Shown: positions 46,835 through 55,791 of the stretch, one piece after another
How positions within the stretch are numbered: position 1 is the stretch's first letter
How the letters are laid out: the number at the start of each line of letters is the position of its first letter
Source of the DNA: Sulfitobacter guttiformis
GTDB lineage: Bacteria > Pseudomonadota > Alphaproteobacteria > Rhodobacterales > Rhodobacteraceae
Assembly: GCF_003610455.1 (NCBI RefSeq)
Contig: NZ_RAQK01000002.1
Location: 372,001-436,000 of the forward strand
Direction of reading: 5' to 3'
Length of the DNA: 64,000 nucleotides
Position numbers and translations under genes: made by a program
The notes under the pieces: model-generated
Databases searched by the model: none
Told to the model about the DNA's origin: nothing
What the model saw: the letters and a program-made list of their open reading frames with translations, nothing else

Positions 46835-46993
46835 ATGCGCGCCAAACGCTGGGTTCAAAATCCTCCCTCGCCTGCGCGGGTCAAACTGGTGTTCGCGGTG
46901 GCCCTTGTTGCAGCTGTAATTTTCGGTCTGGAGTATTTTGGCTTCTGGCCCGCATGGGCAACCGCCGACCGCATATCGCGGCGCCTGTTCTGA
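46835..46993 (+). CDS. Small single-helix membrane protein
   Basis: A 52-residue frame 40 bases after hpt. A basic N-terminus (MRAKRWVQNPPSPARVK) is followed by one strong membrane helix (LVFAVALVAAVIFGLEYFGF) and a short tail rich in Arg. GAGG lies 6 bases before the ATG, and codon use matches neighbouring genes. I believe similar small proteins follow hpt in relatives but cannot test it. It is probably cotranscribed with hpt, function unknown. Its length is below usual annotation cutoffs. Confidence 0.6.
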   Translation: MRAKRWVQNPPSPARVKLVFAVALVAAVIFGLEYFGFWPAWATADRISRRLF

Positions 46994-47053
46994 GAAATTT
47001 ATCACGCGTATGTGGACACAATCCATCAGGTACAAAAGGCTGTGCAGGGTTAG

Positions 47054-47197
47054 CGTTATCGCAAACACAGGAAGTTTTCATATTTTTTTGAAAAATCGCT
47101 TCTTACTCTCGCAAGCGATTCCGGCATCCTCGCGCTGTTGCCCGAGGATGACCGCATGGCTATTGTCGGCTACTTAAAAGCGCTGCCATCTCCCTGA
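47054..47197 (+). pseudogene. Possible C-terminal remnant of a cytochrome c gene
   Basis: An open frame without plausible start runs from just after TAG at 47051 to TGA at 47197. Its end reads LPEDDRMAIVGYLKALPSP, which is like the C-terminal helix of class I cytochromes c (pattern LPxxDRxAIVxYLKxLP). No CxxCH motif is present in the vicinity, so most of the gene is lost if the relationship is real. It ends 12 bases before the lipA stop. The frame could also be chance. Confidence 0.35.
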
Positions 47198-47208
47198 ACG
47201 CTACTGGC

Positions 47209-48162
47209 TCAGGCAATGCCCAACTTTTTATTTCGCGCAGCACGCAGTTGGGCAAAATCATCGCCCGCATGATAGCTTGATCGGGTAAGCGGCGTGGCCG
47301 AAACCATAAGGAAGCCCTTGCCATAAGCCGCCTTTTGATAGGTCGCGAATTCGTCGGGGTGAACAAAACGGTCAACACGGTGATGTTTCGGAGTTGGCTG
47401 CAAATACTGACCGACAGTCAGGAAATCGATATCGGCAGCGCGCATATCGTCCATAACCTGCATCACCGACTGGCGGTCCTCGCCCAGCCCCACCATGATC
47501 CCTGATTTGGTAAACATTGAGGGATCAAGCTCCTTTACCCGCTGCAACAGCCGCAAGCTGTGGAAGTAGCGCGCACCTGGTCGCACTTCGGGATAGAGGC
47601 CCGGCACAGTCTCAAGGTTGTGGTTGAACACGTCAGGGCGCGCCTCAACTACCTTTTCAAGCGCCTCGGGGCCGCATTTGATAAAGTCAGGCGTCAAAAT
47701 CTCGATCGTCGTGGCAGGGGCACGGTGGCGTATGGCGCGGATGGTCTGGGCAAAGTGCTCTGCCCCGCCGTCCTCAACATCATCGCGGTCTACAGAGGTG
47801 ATGACAACATGATTAAGCCCAAGCTTGGACACGGCATCGGCCACGCGACCCGGCTCAAAAGCATCAAGCGCTTCCGGCGGTTTTCCGGTAGCGATGTTGC
47901 AAAAGGTGCAGGCGCGGGTACAGACCTCTCCCATAATCATCATGGTGGCGTGGCCCTGTGACCAGCATTCGCCCACATTTGGGCATCCTGCCTCCTCACA
48001 TACCGTTACCAGCTTATTGTCACGCATGATCCGCGCCGTATCCTCATACCCTTTGCCGCCCGGTGCCCGAACACGGATCCAGTCGGGCTTTTTCGGTTGG
48101 GCATTATCGGGGCGGCGCGCCTTTTCGGGGTGGCGCTGCTCGGGGATTTTAAGATCGCGCAT
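47209..48162 (-). CDS. lipA: Lipoyl synthase
   Basis: A 317-residue radical SAM enzyme that inserts two sulfurs into octanoyl-lipoyl domains. Both iron-sulfur ligand sets are present: the auxiliary cluster cysteines in [13 protein letters not shown] (CX4CX5C) and the radical SAM motif CTRACTFC (CX3CX2C), near residues 55-90. The C-terminal RSSYHAG motif with the serine ligand is also visible. The ATG has GAGG 5 bases upstream. A single-gene unit with a 104-base gap to DUF6456. Confidence 0.96.
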   Translation of the reverse strand: MRDLKIPEQRHPEKARRPDNAQPKKPDWIRVRAPGGKGYEDTARIMRDNKLVTVCEEAGCPNVGECWSQGHATMMIMGEVCTRACTFCNIATGKPPEALDAFEPGRVADAVSKLGLNHVVITSVDRDDVEDGGAEHFAQTIRAIRHRAPATTIEILTPDFIKCGPEALEKVVEARPDVFNHNLETVPGLYPEVRPGARYFHSLRLLQRVKELDPSMFTKSGIMVGLGEDRQSVMQVMDDMRAADIDFLTVGQYLQPTPKHHRVDRFVHPDEFATYQKAAYGKGFLMVSATPLTRSSYHAGDDFAQLRAARNKKLGIA

Positions 48163-48266
48163 TGGAACCTCGTTTGATGTTTTTTCCTATCTATCACATC
48201 GCGGATCAAACAAAACCCTGTCGCGTCGCATTGCCGCTATTCGCTGCGCAATTGAATGGCCGATCA

Positions 48267-49388
48267 TCAACCAATCATTGCACCGCTTTGATCCGGATTT
48301 TGGGCATAATGGCGCTTTAACCCCATTAAAGCGATCCGTAGCACAATCTTGCCCGAACGGGCAGACCAGCCCAGAGTCTTTTCTGCTGTCTCCAGACCCT
48401 CCAGAAAACAACAACAGCGCAGGGTCACATCAGACAATCCTGGCCCGAGATCCTGAAGCGCTGCAATCACCCGGACATGTGCACGCCGCGCAGCAGGAGA
48501 GCCTCCGGTCTGAACCGGTGCGCATTCACTCCGCAGCGTTCTCAGGAACGTGCTCCAATCGCGGGCCACTTCGGCCTCCATTTGCGCCAGTTCGAAATCT
48601 TCGCGCAAGCGTTCCCCGGCGTGCACTAAATCATCCTCCAAGAACTTCTCGCCTTCGCGCCCTCGCCGCCTTGCAAGCGCCACCAGAGGGCTCTCGGCAA
48701 TCCCGTAGCGGATGCGGCGCGGGGCCTCTGAAGGCTCGCTTAAGCGTGCAGCGTCGTCGCTGCCCGCGCGGGCATTCTCCGCACGGGCCATCATATCCGC
48801 CAACGCAGCGCGGCCTGCCGTTGTAATACGGTAGCGGGTGATGCGTCCAACGACAGGGGCCAGTATCCAGCCTTTGAGCGCCATTGCTTCGGCAATAGCG
48901 CGGTCCACGACACCTGTGCGCGTGCTCTGTCCTCCTGGGCCGTCTCTTACAATTACAGCCTTTTCCAGATCCGCCGCCACAGCCAGCATTGCGCCCGTTT
49001 CGGCAAGACGGCGCAACACACGCAACCCATGTTCGGACAGTTGGGCTGTATCTGGCAAAGCGGCTGGTGGTGCTGTGGATGGGACCGGCAGGCAGGTCGC
49101 GCCGCCTTGAGGTTGACCCGCAACGCCGTTGCCGTCAGCGCCACCGCCAAGTGTCTTTAACACGCCGTCGACCAGCGGATCATCGCGCAGGGTCTCAACA
49201 CGCCGGATCTGGCGCAGAATTGTCGAGGCGTGGCAGCCCTGCTTGCGCGCCAGTGCGCGGATAGGAATGCCCATCTCCGTATGGTCGATATAGTTCTGCA
49301 CGGAACGCGGAACCCAGCCAGGGACAGCGCTGCCCATCCCGACTGCGCGATGTCGGGTTTGTCCAATTTCAAGAATAGTCGATCCCAT
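48267..49388 (-). CDS. DUF6456 helix-turn-helix protein
   Basis: A 373-residue protein conserved in Rhodobacterales. The N-terminus has a helix-turn-helix like segment (MGIPIRALARKQGCHASTILRQIRRVE, about residues 39-65). The C-terminal half matches DUF6456, with ARRRGREGEKFLEDDLVHAGERLREDFELAQME around residue 240. The role is unknown, but a transcription factor is likely. I choose ATG 49388, with AGGAGGG 11 bases upstream. The longer frame begins with TTG at 49433. It is divergent from the DUF6477 gene across a region with a clear dyad. Confidence 0.82.
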   Translation of the reverse strand: MGSTILEIGQTRHRAVGMGSAVPGWVPRSVQNYIDHTEMGIPIRALARKQGCHASTILRQIRRVETLRDDPLVDGVLKTLGGGADGNGVAGQPQGGATCLPVPSTAPPAALPDTAQLSEHGLRVLRRLAETGAMLAVAADLEKAVIVRDGPGGQSTRTGVVDRAIAEAMALKGWILAPVVGRITRYRITTAGRAALADMMARAENARAGSDDAARLSEPSEAPRRIRYGIAESPLVALARRRGREGEKFLEDDLVHAGERLREDFELAQMEAEVARDWSTFLRTLRSECAPVQTGGSPAARRAHVRVIAALQDLGPGLSDVTLRCCCFLEGLETAEKTLGWSARSGKIVLRIALMGLKRHYAQNPDQSGAMIG

Positions 49389-49413
49389 GTCTGAGTGTCC
49401 CTCCTCAGCTTTG

Positions 49414-49464
49414 TTAACAATAGGTAAATTCAACCTAGGGAGGAATTGGTTACCTATTCGTTAA
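49414..49464. promoter_or_regulatory. Dyad with CtrA-like half sites in a divergent promoter
   Basis: Two 14-15 base arms (49414-49427 and 49450-49464) are inverted copies: TTAACAATAGGTAA and TTACCTATTCGTTAA, differing by one extra base, 22 bases apart. Each reads TTAA-N7/8-(G)TAA, like a degenerate CtrA box (TTAA-N7-TTAA). The dyad lies between the DUF6456 and DUF6477 starts and may regulate either. Confidence 0.5.
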
Positions 49465-49621
49465 AATTACAGTTCCAGTCCATGATTGTTCAAAAAAGAG
49501 AAACAATCCTAAAGGCGCCGCACGGTGATCGGGTGCTCTGCGCAACAACGCAAAAACTGGGGGAATATGGGATCATCAAAGCAGGCAACCGCCGTGCTGC
49601 ACCCCAAACGGAGCCAAAATT

Positions 49622-49924
49622 ATGAAAGATATCCACAGCCTGCTGGCCGCGCTACACCGTCCTCGCCTTCTAATGCGGGCGGCGCGGATAGGTGCCCAAG
49701 ACTACCGCCGCGCAACCACACTACCTCGCCTGTTAGGGTACGGCCTTTTGCCGCGGCATGCTGACGCACTTGTGCGTTTGGTGGATATGGAACGGGAAAT
49801 GGAACAGCAGCGGACGGATTCTGACCCCTGCTATAGCGTGATCGCCCATGTCGATGTACTGATCGCTATTGTCGCAGAGGCGCGGGAACTGCGGGCCACA
49901 ACATCGGGCCCGCAGCCGATTTAA
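49622..49924 (+). CDS. DUF6477 family protein
   Basis: A 100-residue protein of the DUF6477 family, mainly helical, beginning MKDIHSLLAALHRPRLLMRAARIG and with HADALVRLVDMEREMEQQR in the middle. Its position divergent to DUF6456 is conserved in the order. Function is unknown. GGAG lies 9 bases before the ATG. It ends 3 bases before the stop of the convergent MttB-like gene. Confidence 0.82.
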   Translation: MKDIHSLLAALHRPRLLMRAARIGAQDYRRATTLPRLLGYGLLPRHADALVRLVDMEREMEQQRTDSDPCYSVIAHVDVLIAIVAEARELRATTSGPQPI

Positions 49925-49927
49925 TTA

Positions 49928-51466
49928 TTACATAAAGCTGTCTGGCTCTGCCGCTTTACGCGTTGCGACAAAAGCGTCCAGGGCCTCGGTAATGGCGGGA
50001 TCCATTGCTGGTTGCTGGTAGTCGTTCAGCATTTTTTCCACACGAAGCGAAGCGAGGGTTTGCGTGTCGCGCGCGCCTTCGTCTTCCCATGTCTCGAAGG
50101 GTTTGTAGTCCAGTAGATCAGACTTCCAAAACGCCTTTTTGAAGTTTGACTGTGTATGCTCGCACCCGAGGTAGTGCCCACCCGGACCAACTTCGCGGAT
50201 CGCATCCATCGCCTGTGCGTTCTCGTCAATCTCGATGCCTCTTGCCAGATGATGCAGCGTGCCCAGTTGGTCGGCGTCCATTACAAACTTCTCAAAAGAC
50301 GACACCAACCCGCCTTCCAACCAACCACAGGCATGCAGCATAAAGTTAACCCCCGACAGCAACCCCATGTTCAGGCTGTTCGCCGTCTCGTAAGCCGCCT
50401 GCGCATCGGGCAGCTTGGAGCCACAAAAAGAACCCGCAGAGCGGTAAGGCAGGTTCAGCCGCCGCGCCAACTGACCGGCGCCATAGGTGATATGCGCAGC
50501 TTCCGGCGTACCGAATGTAGGCGCACCAGAATTCATATCGATCGAGGTAACAAAGGCCCCCATAATCACCGGCGCGCCCGGTTTGATCAGTTGACTATAT
50601 GCGATACCCGCCAGCGTTTCGGCCAGCACCTGCGTCAACGTCCCCGCGACGGATACGGGTGCCATCGCACCGCCCACAATAAATGGCGAGATGATACAGG
50701 CCTGATTGTTGAGGGCGTAAACCTCCAACGCGCCCATCATCACGTCATCGAATGTCATGGGCGAGTTAATGTTGATCAGCGAGGTCATGACAGTGTTTTC
50801 CTGCACGAACTTTTCACCGAACAAAACACCGCACATGTCCACCGAATCTTGCGCGCGGCTCGGCTCGGTTACCGATCCCATGAACGGCTTGTCGCTTAGC
50901 GTCATATGGGCGTGCAACATATCCAGATGGCGCTTGTTCACGGCTACATCTGTTGGCTCGCACACAGTTCCGCCGGAGTGGTGCAACCACTTGGACATAT
51001 ACCCCAGCTTAACGAATTTGCGGAAATCTTCCATCGTGGCATAGCGGCGGCCACCGGCCATATCGCGCACAAAGGGTGGGCCATAGACGGGCGCGAGCAC
51101 CAAGCTTTTGCCGCCCACAACAACATTGCGATCAGGGTTGCGCGCGTGCTGCACATAAGAGGACGGTGCCGTTTTGCAAAGTTCGCGCGCCAGACCGCGT
51201 GGAATGCGCACCCGCTCACCCTGAACATCCGCACCTGCCTCGCGCCAGCGCGCCAGTGCCCGCGGATTATCGGGAAAGTTAACGCCGATTTCTTCGAGGA
51301 TTATTTCGGCATTGTTCTCGATAATCTCCAGTGCTTCTTCGGTCAAAATCTCGAAGTTGGGGATATTGCGCTCGATGTATTTGGCAGTTTCGAATGAAAC
51401 TGCCGTGCGCTCGGCACGCCGTGCGGCCCCACCACCACCGCGCGTGCGTCTTGCTGCTTCTGCCAT
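49928..51466 (-). CDS. MttB-family methyltransferase without pyrrolysine
   Basis: A 512-residue protein of the trimethylamine methyltransferase (MttB) superfamily. Features include VGVNFPDNPRALARWREAG near residue 70, LININSPMTFDDVMMGAL near 220 and GAPTFGTPEAAHITYGAGQLARRLNLPYR near 330. Methanogen MttB needs pyrrolysine from an internal amber codon. This gene has no in-frame stop, so it belongs to the non-Pyl group that includes glycine betaine methyltransferase (MtgB). The methyl donor may be a quaternary amine common in seawater (inference). No corrinoid protein is nearby. Confidence 0.88.
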   Translation of the reverse strand: MAEAARRTRGGGGAARRAERTAVSFETAKYIERNIPNFEILTEEALEIIENNAEIILEEIGVNFPDNPRALARWREAGADVQGERVRIPRGLARELCKTAPSSYVQHARNPDRNVVVGGKSLVLAPVYGPPFVRDMAGGRRYATMEDFRKFVKLGYMSKWLHHSGGTVCEPTDVAVNKRHLDMLHAHMTLSDKPFMGSVTEPSRAQDSVDMCGVLFGEKFVQENTVMTSLININSPMTFDDVMMGALEVYALNNQACIISPFIVGGAMAPVSVAGTLTQVLAETLAGIAYSQLIKPGAPVIMGAFVTSIDMNSGAPTFGTPEAAHITYGAGQLARRLNLPYRSAGSFCGSKLPDAQAAYETANSLNMGLLSGVNFMLHACGWLEGGLVSSFEKFVMDADQLGTLHHLARGIEIDENAQAMDAIREVGPGGHYLGCEHTQSNFKKAFWKSDLLDYKPFETWEDEGARDTQTLASLRVEKMLNDYQQPAMDPAITEALDAFVATRKAAEPDSFM

Positions 51467-51690
51467 GTCCTGTCCCCTCATGAATAAACTTGAACTTCCA
51501 CTACCCCACTCCGACCACGCCGCTCGCACGGATAACGGCCATGCAGGTAGAAAAGCGACATAATCACACCCCGCGCTGCCTATTTCTATTCGCCGCAAAT
51601 ATCCGCGCTCAGGTCTTCAGCGTACAAAGCAAGCGCTGTGTGCGCCAAATCCGCCTTGCCACGCAGGCGCGCCGCGCATAATCAGTGACC

Positions 51691-53253
51691 ATGACACAAC
51701 ATACCCATGACCGCCTCCTCATCATCGACTTCGGCAGCCAAGTTACCCAACTGATTGCCCGCCGCCTGCGCGAGTTGAATGTCTATTGCGAAATCCATCC
51801 GTTCAATCTGGTGGATGACGCGTTCCTTGCCGCTTTCGCGCCAAAGGCAGTGATCCTATCGGGTGGGCCCGCCTCGGTGATTGATGTGGATTCGCCGCGC
51901 CCGCCCCAAAAGGTATTTGCGCTGGACGTGCCTGTTCTGGGCATCTGCTATGGACAGCAGGTGATGATGGAAATGCTTGGCGGCAAAGTAGAAAGCGGCC
52001 ACGGCACCAAAGAATTCGGTCGTGCCTATGTTGCACCGACAACGGCCCAGACAAAGTTGCTCGAGGGTTGGTTCCTAACCGAGCGAGAGCAGGTCTGGAT
52101 GAGCCACGGTGACCACGTCAGCGCCATCGCACCGGGATTCGAGGTTTTCGGCACCTCTCCCAATGCGCCGTTTGCAATTACCGCTGACGAGACCCGCAAA
52201 TTTTACGCCGTCCAGTTCCATCCAGAGGTACACCACACGCCCAACGGCCTTAAGTTCTACGAAAACTTCGTCCGTATGGCAGGGTTTACGGGTGACTGGA
52301 CAATGAATGCCTACCGTGAGGAAGCGATCGAAAAAATCCGCGCCACCGTAGGGGACAGCCATGTGATTTGCGGACTGTCGGGCGGTGTCGATTCCTCTGT
52401 TGCTGCTGCCCTCATCCATGAGGCTGTCGGCGACCAGCTCACGTGCGTTTTTGTGGACCATGGCCTGCTGCGCAAAAACGAGGCCGAAGAAGTCGTTACC
52501 ATGTTCCGCGACAACATGAACTTGAAAGTTATTTACGCCGACGAGCGCGAGCTGTTTTTGGGAGAACTGGAAGGCCAGTCAGACCCAGAGACAAAGCGCA
52601 AGATCATCGGGCGGCTGTTTATTGACGTTTTCCAGAAATATGCAAACCAGATCGAGGGCGCAAAGTTCCTCGCCCAAGGCACGCTTTACCCTGATGTGAT
52701 CGAATCGGTTTCATTTTCCGGCGGCCCCTCTGTGACCATCAAAAGCCATCACAACGTCGGCGGCTTGCCTGAAAAGATGGGTCTCAAGCTGGTTGAGCCG
52801 CTGCGTGAATTGTTCAAGGACGAGGTGCGCGTTTTGGGCCGTGAATTAGGCCTGCCACCGTCTTTCATTGGCCGCCACCCCTTCCCCGGTCCGGGTCTTG
52901 CGATCCGCTGCCCCGGGGAGATTACCCGCGCCAAGCTCGACATCCTGCGCGAGGCGGATGCCGTGTATATTGATCAAATCCGCAAGCATGGTCTTTATGA
53001 CGAAATCTGGCAGGCATTTGTGGCCATCCTGCCCGTTCGAACCGTCGGCGTGATGGGAGACGGGCGCACCTATGATTTTGCCTGCGCTCTGCGCGCTGTC
53101 ACCTCCGTGGACGGCATGACAGCTGATTACTATCCCTTCAGCCACGATTTCCTGGGCGAGACGGCAACCCGTATCATCAACGAAGTACCGGGGATCAATC
53201 GTGTCACCTACGACATCACATCGAAACCTCCCGGCACCATTGAATGGGAATAA
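51691..53253 (+). CDS. guaA: GMP synthase (glutamine-hydrolysing)
   Basis: A 520-residue enzyme that aminates XMP to GMP. The class I glutamine amidotransferase domain has nucleophile Cys86 in GICYGQQ and the later His/Glu in VQFHPEVHH. The ATP pyrophosphatase P-loop GLSGGVDSS is at residues 228-236, and the C-terminal dimerisation domain ends IEWE as usual. The ATG at 51691 is preferred to GTG at 51685. The Shine-Dalgarno sequence is weak. The 3' end overlaps the small monooxygenase gene by 10 bases. Confidence 0.97.
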   Translation: MTQHTHDRLLIIDFGSQVTQLIARRLRELNVYCEIHPFNLVDDAFLAAFAPKAVILSGGPASVIDVDSPRPPQKVFALDVPVLGICYGQQVMMEMLGGKVESGHGTKEFGRAYVAPTTAQTKLLEGWFLTEREQVWMSHGDHVSAIAPGFEVFGTSPNAPFAITADETRKFYAVQFHPEVHHTPNGLKFYENFVRMAGFTGDWTMNAYREEAIEKIRATVGDSHVICGLSGGVDSSVAAALIHEAVGDQLTCVFVDHGLLRKNEAEEVVTMFRDNMNLKVIYADERELFLGELEGQSDPETKRKIIGRLFIDVFQKYANQIEGAKFLAQGTLYPDVIESVSFSGGPSVTIKSHHNVGGLPEKMGLKLVEPLRELFKDEVRVLGRELGLPPSFIGRHPFPGPGLAIRCPGEITRAKLDILREADAVYIDQIRKHGLYDEIWQAFVAILPVRTVGVMGDGRTYDFACALRAVTSVDGMTADYYPFSHDFLGETATRIINEVPGINRVTYDITSKPPGTIEWE

Positions 53254-53534
53254 CATCGCAGATCACGCTACACGGTACACTCACCTGCACGTCACAAGAA
53301 CAGATTGACCGTGTATGCGCCTGCATCCAAACGCATATTGATCTGACCCGCGCCGAGTCAGGATGCCTGTCTTTCGAAGTCTCCCAATCTGGCGATCCGA
53401 TGGTCTGGACCGTGGCAGAATGCTTTGTAGACCAAGCTGCATTCGAGGCACACCAGACCCGCACCGCAGCATCCGATTGGGCAGCGCAGACAGCAGGTAT
53501 CGAACGCGATTATACGGTGACGGGACTTAAATGA
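53244..53534 (+). CDS. Antibiotic biosynthesis monooxygenase-like (ABM) protein
   Basis: A 96-residue ferredoxin-like alpha/beta protein of the ABM/YgiN family. It has the short beta-alpha-beta layout and the typical residues [15 protein letters not shown] and [14 protein letters not shown]. Such proteins act as small quinol or antibiotic monooxygenases, or simply bind small ligands. It begins inside the end of guaA and overlaps the next transporter gene by 4 bases, so the three genes are probably read together. Confidence 0.85.
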   Translation: MGITSQITLHGTLTCTSQEQIDRVCACIQTHIDLTRAESGCLSFEVSQSGDPMVWTVAECFVDQAAFEAHQTRTAASDWAAQTAGIERDYTVTGLK

Positions 53535-54397
53535 ATGTAATTTTCAAAGCAGCGCTTTGGATGACAGGTGCGATAGTCTCATTTTCGTTCATGGCTGTTG
53601 CGGGGCGCGAATTGGCGGCCGACTATGACACATTCGAGATCATGCTTTATCGCAGTCTCGTAGGTCTGATTATTGTTGTAAGCGTCACGACCCTAAACAA
53701 GCGCTGGCACGAGGTTCAGGTCCGCAGTATCCGCCAACACTTCCTGCGCAATATCTTTCACTTTACGGGCCAGAATCTGTGGTTCTATGCAGTGGCGGTA
53801 GTGCCGCTGGCACAGGTTTTCGCCCTCGAATTCACCTCGCCGCTCTGGGTTGTGATCCTTGCGCCGCTGCTTTTGGGGGAGCGGATGTCCAGTATCCGCG
53901 CACTGTCGGTTTTCCTCGGTTTTGTCGGCATCCTTATCGTAACCCGACCCAATCCCCATACATTTCATATCGGCCTTGTCGCGGCAGCAACGGCTGCGGT
54001 CTTTTTCGCCCTTACGATACTGCTGACAAAGCGGCTCACCCGAAACAATTCGATCACCTGCATCCTGTTCTACCTGACCAGTATCCAGCTTGTGTTCGGA
54101 CTGGTGATGGCGGGCTATGACGGCCATATCGCTCTTCCCAGCGCTACCAGTTTTCCATTTCTGTTTCTTGTGGGTTGTGCGGGTTTGCTTGCGCATTTCT
54201 GCTTGACCAATGCCTTGTCGATCGCACCGGCGAGTATTGTTGTGCCGATCGACTTTGCCCGTCTGCCGGTAATCGCAATTGTTGCAATGTTTCTCTATGA
54301 CGAACCCTTGGAAATCTGGGTCTTTGTGGGCGCGTTGCTGATTTTCGCAGCAAATTATCTCAACATATGGAATGAGACACGCACACAACGCTTGTAA
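53531..54397 (+). CDS. EamA-family (DMT) transporter
   Basis: A 288-residue inner-membrane protein with ten predicted helices in two repeated EamA halves. Family features include YRSLVGLIIVVSV near residue 40, EFTSPLWVVILAPLLLGERMSSIRALSVFLGFVGILIV near 100-145, and a second copy ending LYDEPLEIWVFVGALLIFAANYLN. Members transport amino acids, sugars or other metabolites, and the substrate is unknown here. It starts in the end of the ABM gene. Confidence 0.88.
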   Translation: MNVIFKAALWMTGAIVSFSFMAVAGRELAADYDTFEIMLYRSLVGLIIVVSVTTLNKRWHEVQVRSIRQHFLRNIFHFTGQNLWFYAVAVVPLAQVFALEFTSPLWVVILAPLLLGERMSSIRALSVFLGFVGILIVTRPNPHTFHIGLVAAATAAVFFALTILLTKRLTRNNSITCILFYLTSIQLVFGLVMAGYDGHIALPSATSFPFLFLVGCAGLLAHFCLTNALSIAPASIVVPIDFARLPVIAIVAMFLYDEPLEIWVFVGALLIFAANYLNIWNETRTQRL

Positions 54398-54532
54398 AAT
54401 TTGTGCAACCTCTCCCAGCGTCAATATTGACCCATCGGCTAAAACTTGCTGATGATTTGACCAGCGCTCGTTCAGGGTAATCCGGAACACTTATAAAAAT
54501 TTCAAACGGCGCCGCTCTGGGAGGAGAAACAT

Positions 54533-55684
54533 ATGAAAACCCGTTTTTTGACGGTTGCAGCATTGCTTGCATCCACTGTTTCAGCACAGGCCGTAGGGCT
54601 TGACCGCGCTGGTCAACGCGTCGGCATATTGTTCGAGACAGGCAATCATGCCGAATTGACGTTCAGCTATACCGATCCGAGCATCAGTGGAAATGCCTAT
54701 CCAGCCTTCGGCGGTGGTGCGACCGGCAACGTGGGACAGGCATTCCGCGGACTGTCGGGCGGCATTAAATATGATCTCAATGACCAGCTCTCATTGGCTT
54801 TCATTGCCGACGAGCCATATGGCGCTGATACGCTTTATCCCGGTTCTTCCACTACCACCATTTTGGGCACAACTGGCGCTACTGTGGACAGTTACGCGCT
54901 CACGGCTTTGGCAAATTACAGGCTCGACTCGAACTGGTCCGTACACGGCGGCCTGCGTTATCAGGAGATCTCTGCGGGCGTGACCCTAGGTGGTTTGGCG
55001 TTCAACGCCCCCGGAACAGCTCCCGGCACAGCGAACGGCGTCAACGGATACTCGGGCACGTTTGGCTCGGATGGTGCCGTAGGTTATGTGATCGGCGGTG
55101 CCTACGAGATCCCAGACATCGCGCTACGGGTGGCTGTCACCTACAACTCCAGCACCTCACATGATCTGGCCACGAGAGAGACCATTCGTGGCGCGCAAAT
55201 TTCAGCACCGGGTGCGATCACCGAAGTAGACACCCCCGAAAGCCTTAACATCGCCTTCCAGACCGGCGTCGCGAAGGACACACTCGTTTTCGGCTCGCTG
55301 CGGTATGCACGTTATAGCGACACAGTCGTTTCTCCCGCGGGCTTCAGCGGCGCTACGGGCAATGCGTTGACTGACCTCGAAGACGGTTTTGACTTCGACA
55401 TCGGTGTAGGCCGCCGCTTTTCGGAGCAATGGTCAGGCTCGGTCTCGGTTGGCTTCTCTACAAAGGGTGATGATGACTTTGTATCCCCTCTTGCCCCCAC
55501 AAACGGATCGAAGTTTATCGCCGTCGGCGCCAAATATGACGTGAATGACAGCTTCGCAATTTCCGGCGGTGTACGCTACACCAGCCTTGGCGATGCCGTA
55601 GCCTCGCCCGGTGGCAGAGGTGTCGCCCCGTTCGAGGGGAATGACGCGGTTTCTGTAGGTCTCAAACTGGCCTACAAGTTCTAA
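54533..55684 (+). CDS. FadL-family outer-membrane porin
   Basis: A 383-residue outer-membrane protein transport protein (OmpP1/FadL). The signal peptide ends after VSAQA around residue 20, and the mature protein begins VGLDRAGQRVGILFETGN, typical of the FadL hatch. The remainder alternates like a beta-barrel and ends SVGLKLAYKF, with the aromatic last residue needed for barrel insertion. FadL proteins take up long-chain fatty acids and other hydrophobic compounds. A strong GGAGG site precedes the start, and a terminator follows. Confidence 0.9.
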   Translation: MKTRFLTVAALLASTVSAQAVGLDRAGQRVGILFETGNHAELTFSYTDPSISGNAYPAFGGGATGNVGQAFRGLSGGIKYDLNDQLSLAFIADEPYGADTLYPGSSTTTILGTTGATVDSYALTALANYRLDSNWSVHGGLRYQEISAGVTLGGLAFNAPGTAPGTANGVNGYSGTFGSDGAVGYVIGGAYEIPDIALRVAVTYNSSTSHDLATRETIRGAQISAPGAITEVDTPESLNIAFQTGVAKDTLVFGSLRYARYSDTVVSPAGFSGATGNALTDLEDGFDFDIGVGRRFSEQWSGSVSVGFSTKGDDDFVSPLAPTNGSKFIAVGAKYDVNDSFAISGGVRYTSLGDAVASPGGRGVAPFEGNDAVSVGLKLAYKF

Positions 55685-55701
55685 AAGCTCCAACACCAAT
55701 T

Positions 55702-55741
55702 GCTCCGCCCCCGATCAATCCGGTGGGCGGGGTATTTTTTT
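55702..55741 (+). terminator. Rho-independent terminator after the FadL-like gene
   Basis: A GC-rich hairpin (GCTCCGCCC... pairing with GGGCGGGG, with one G-U pair) is followed by a T run at 55735-55741, starting 18 bases after the stop codon. Confidence 0.8.
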
Positions 55742-55791
55742 GCGCATGAACCGGAGTGGCTGATAACCTTTGCGCGTGCTAGGGACGCAGC

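Noticed and set aside
49928..51466. Amber codon for pyrrolysine in the MttB-like gene
   Set aside because: The frame has no internal TAG, and the alignment with MttB does not require read-through.
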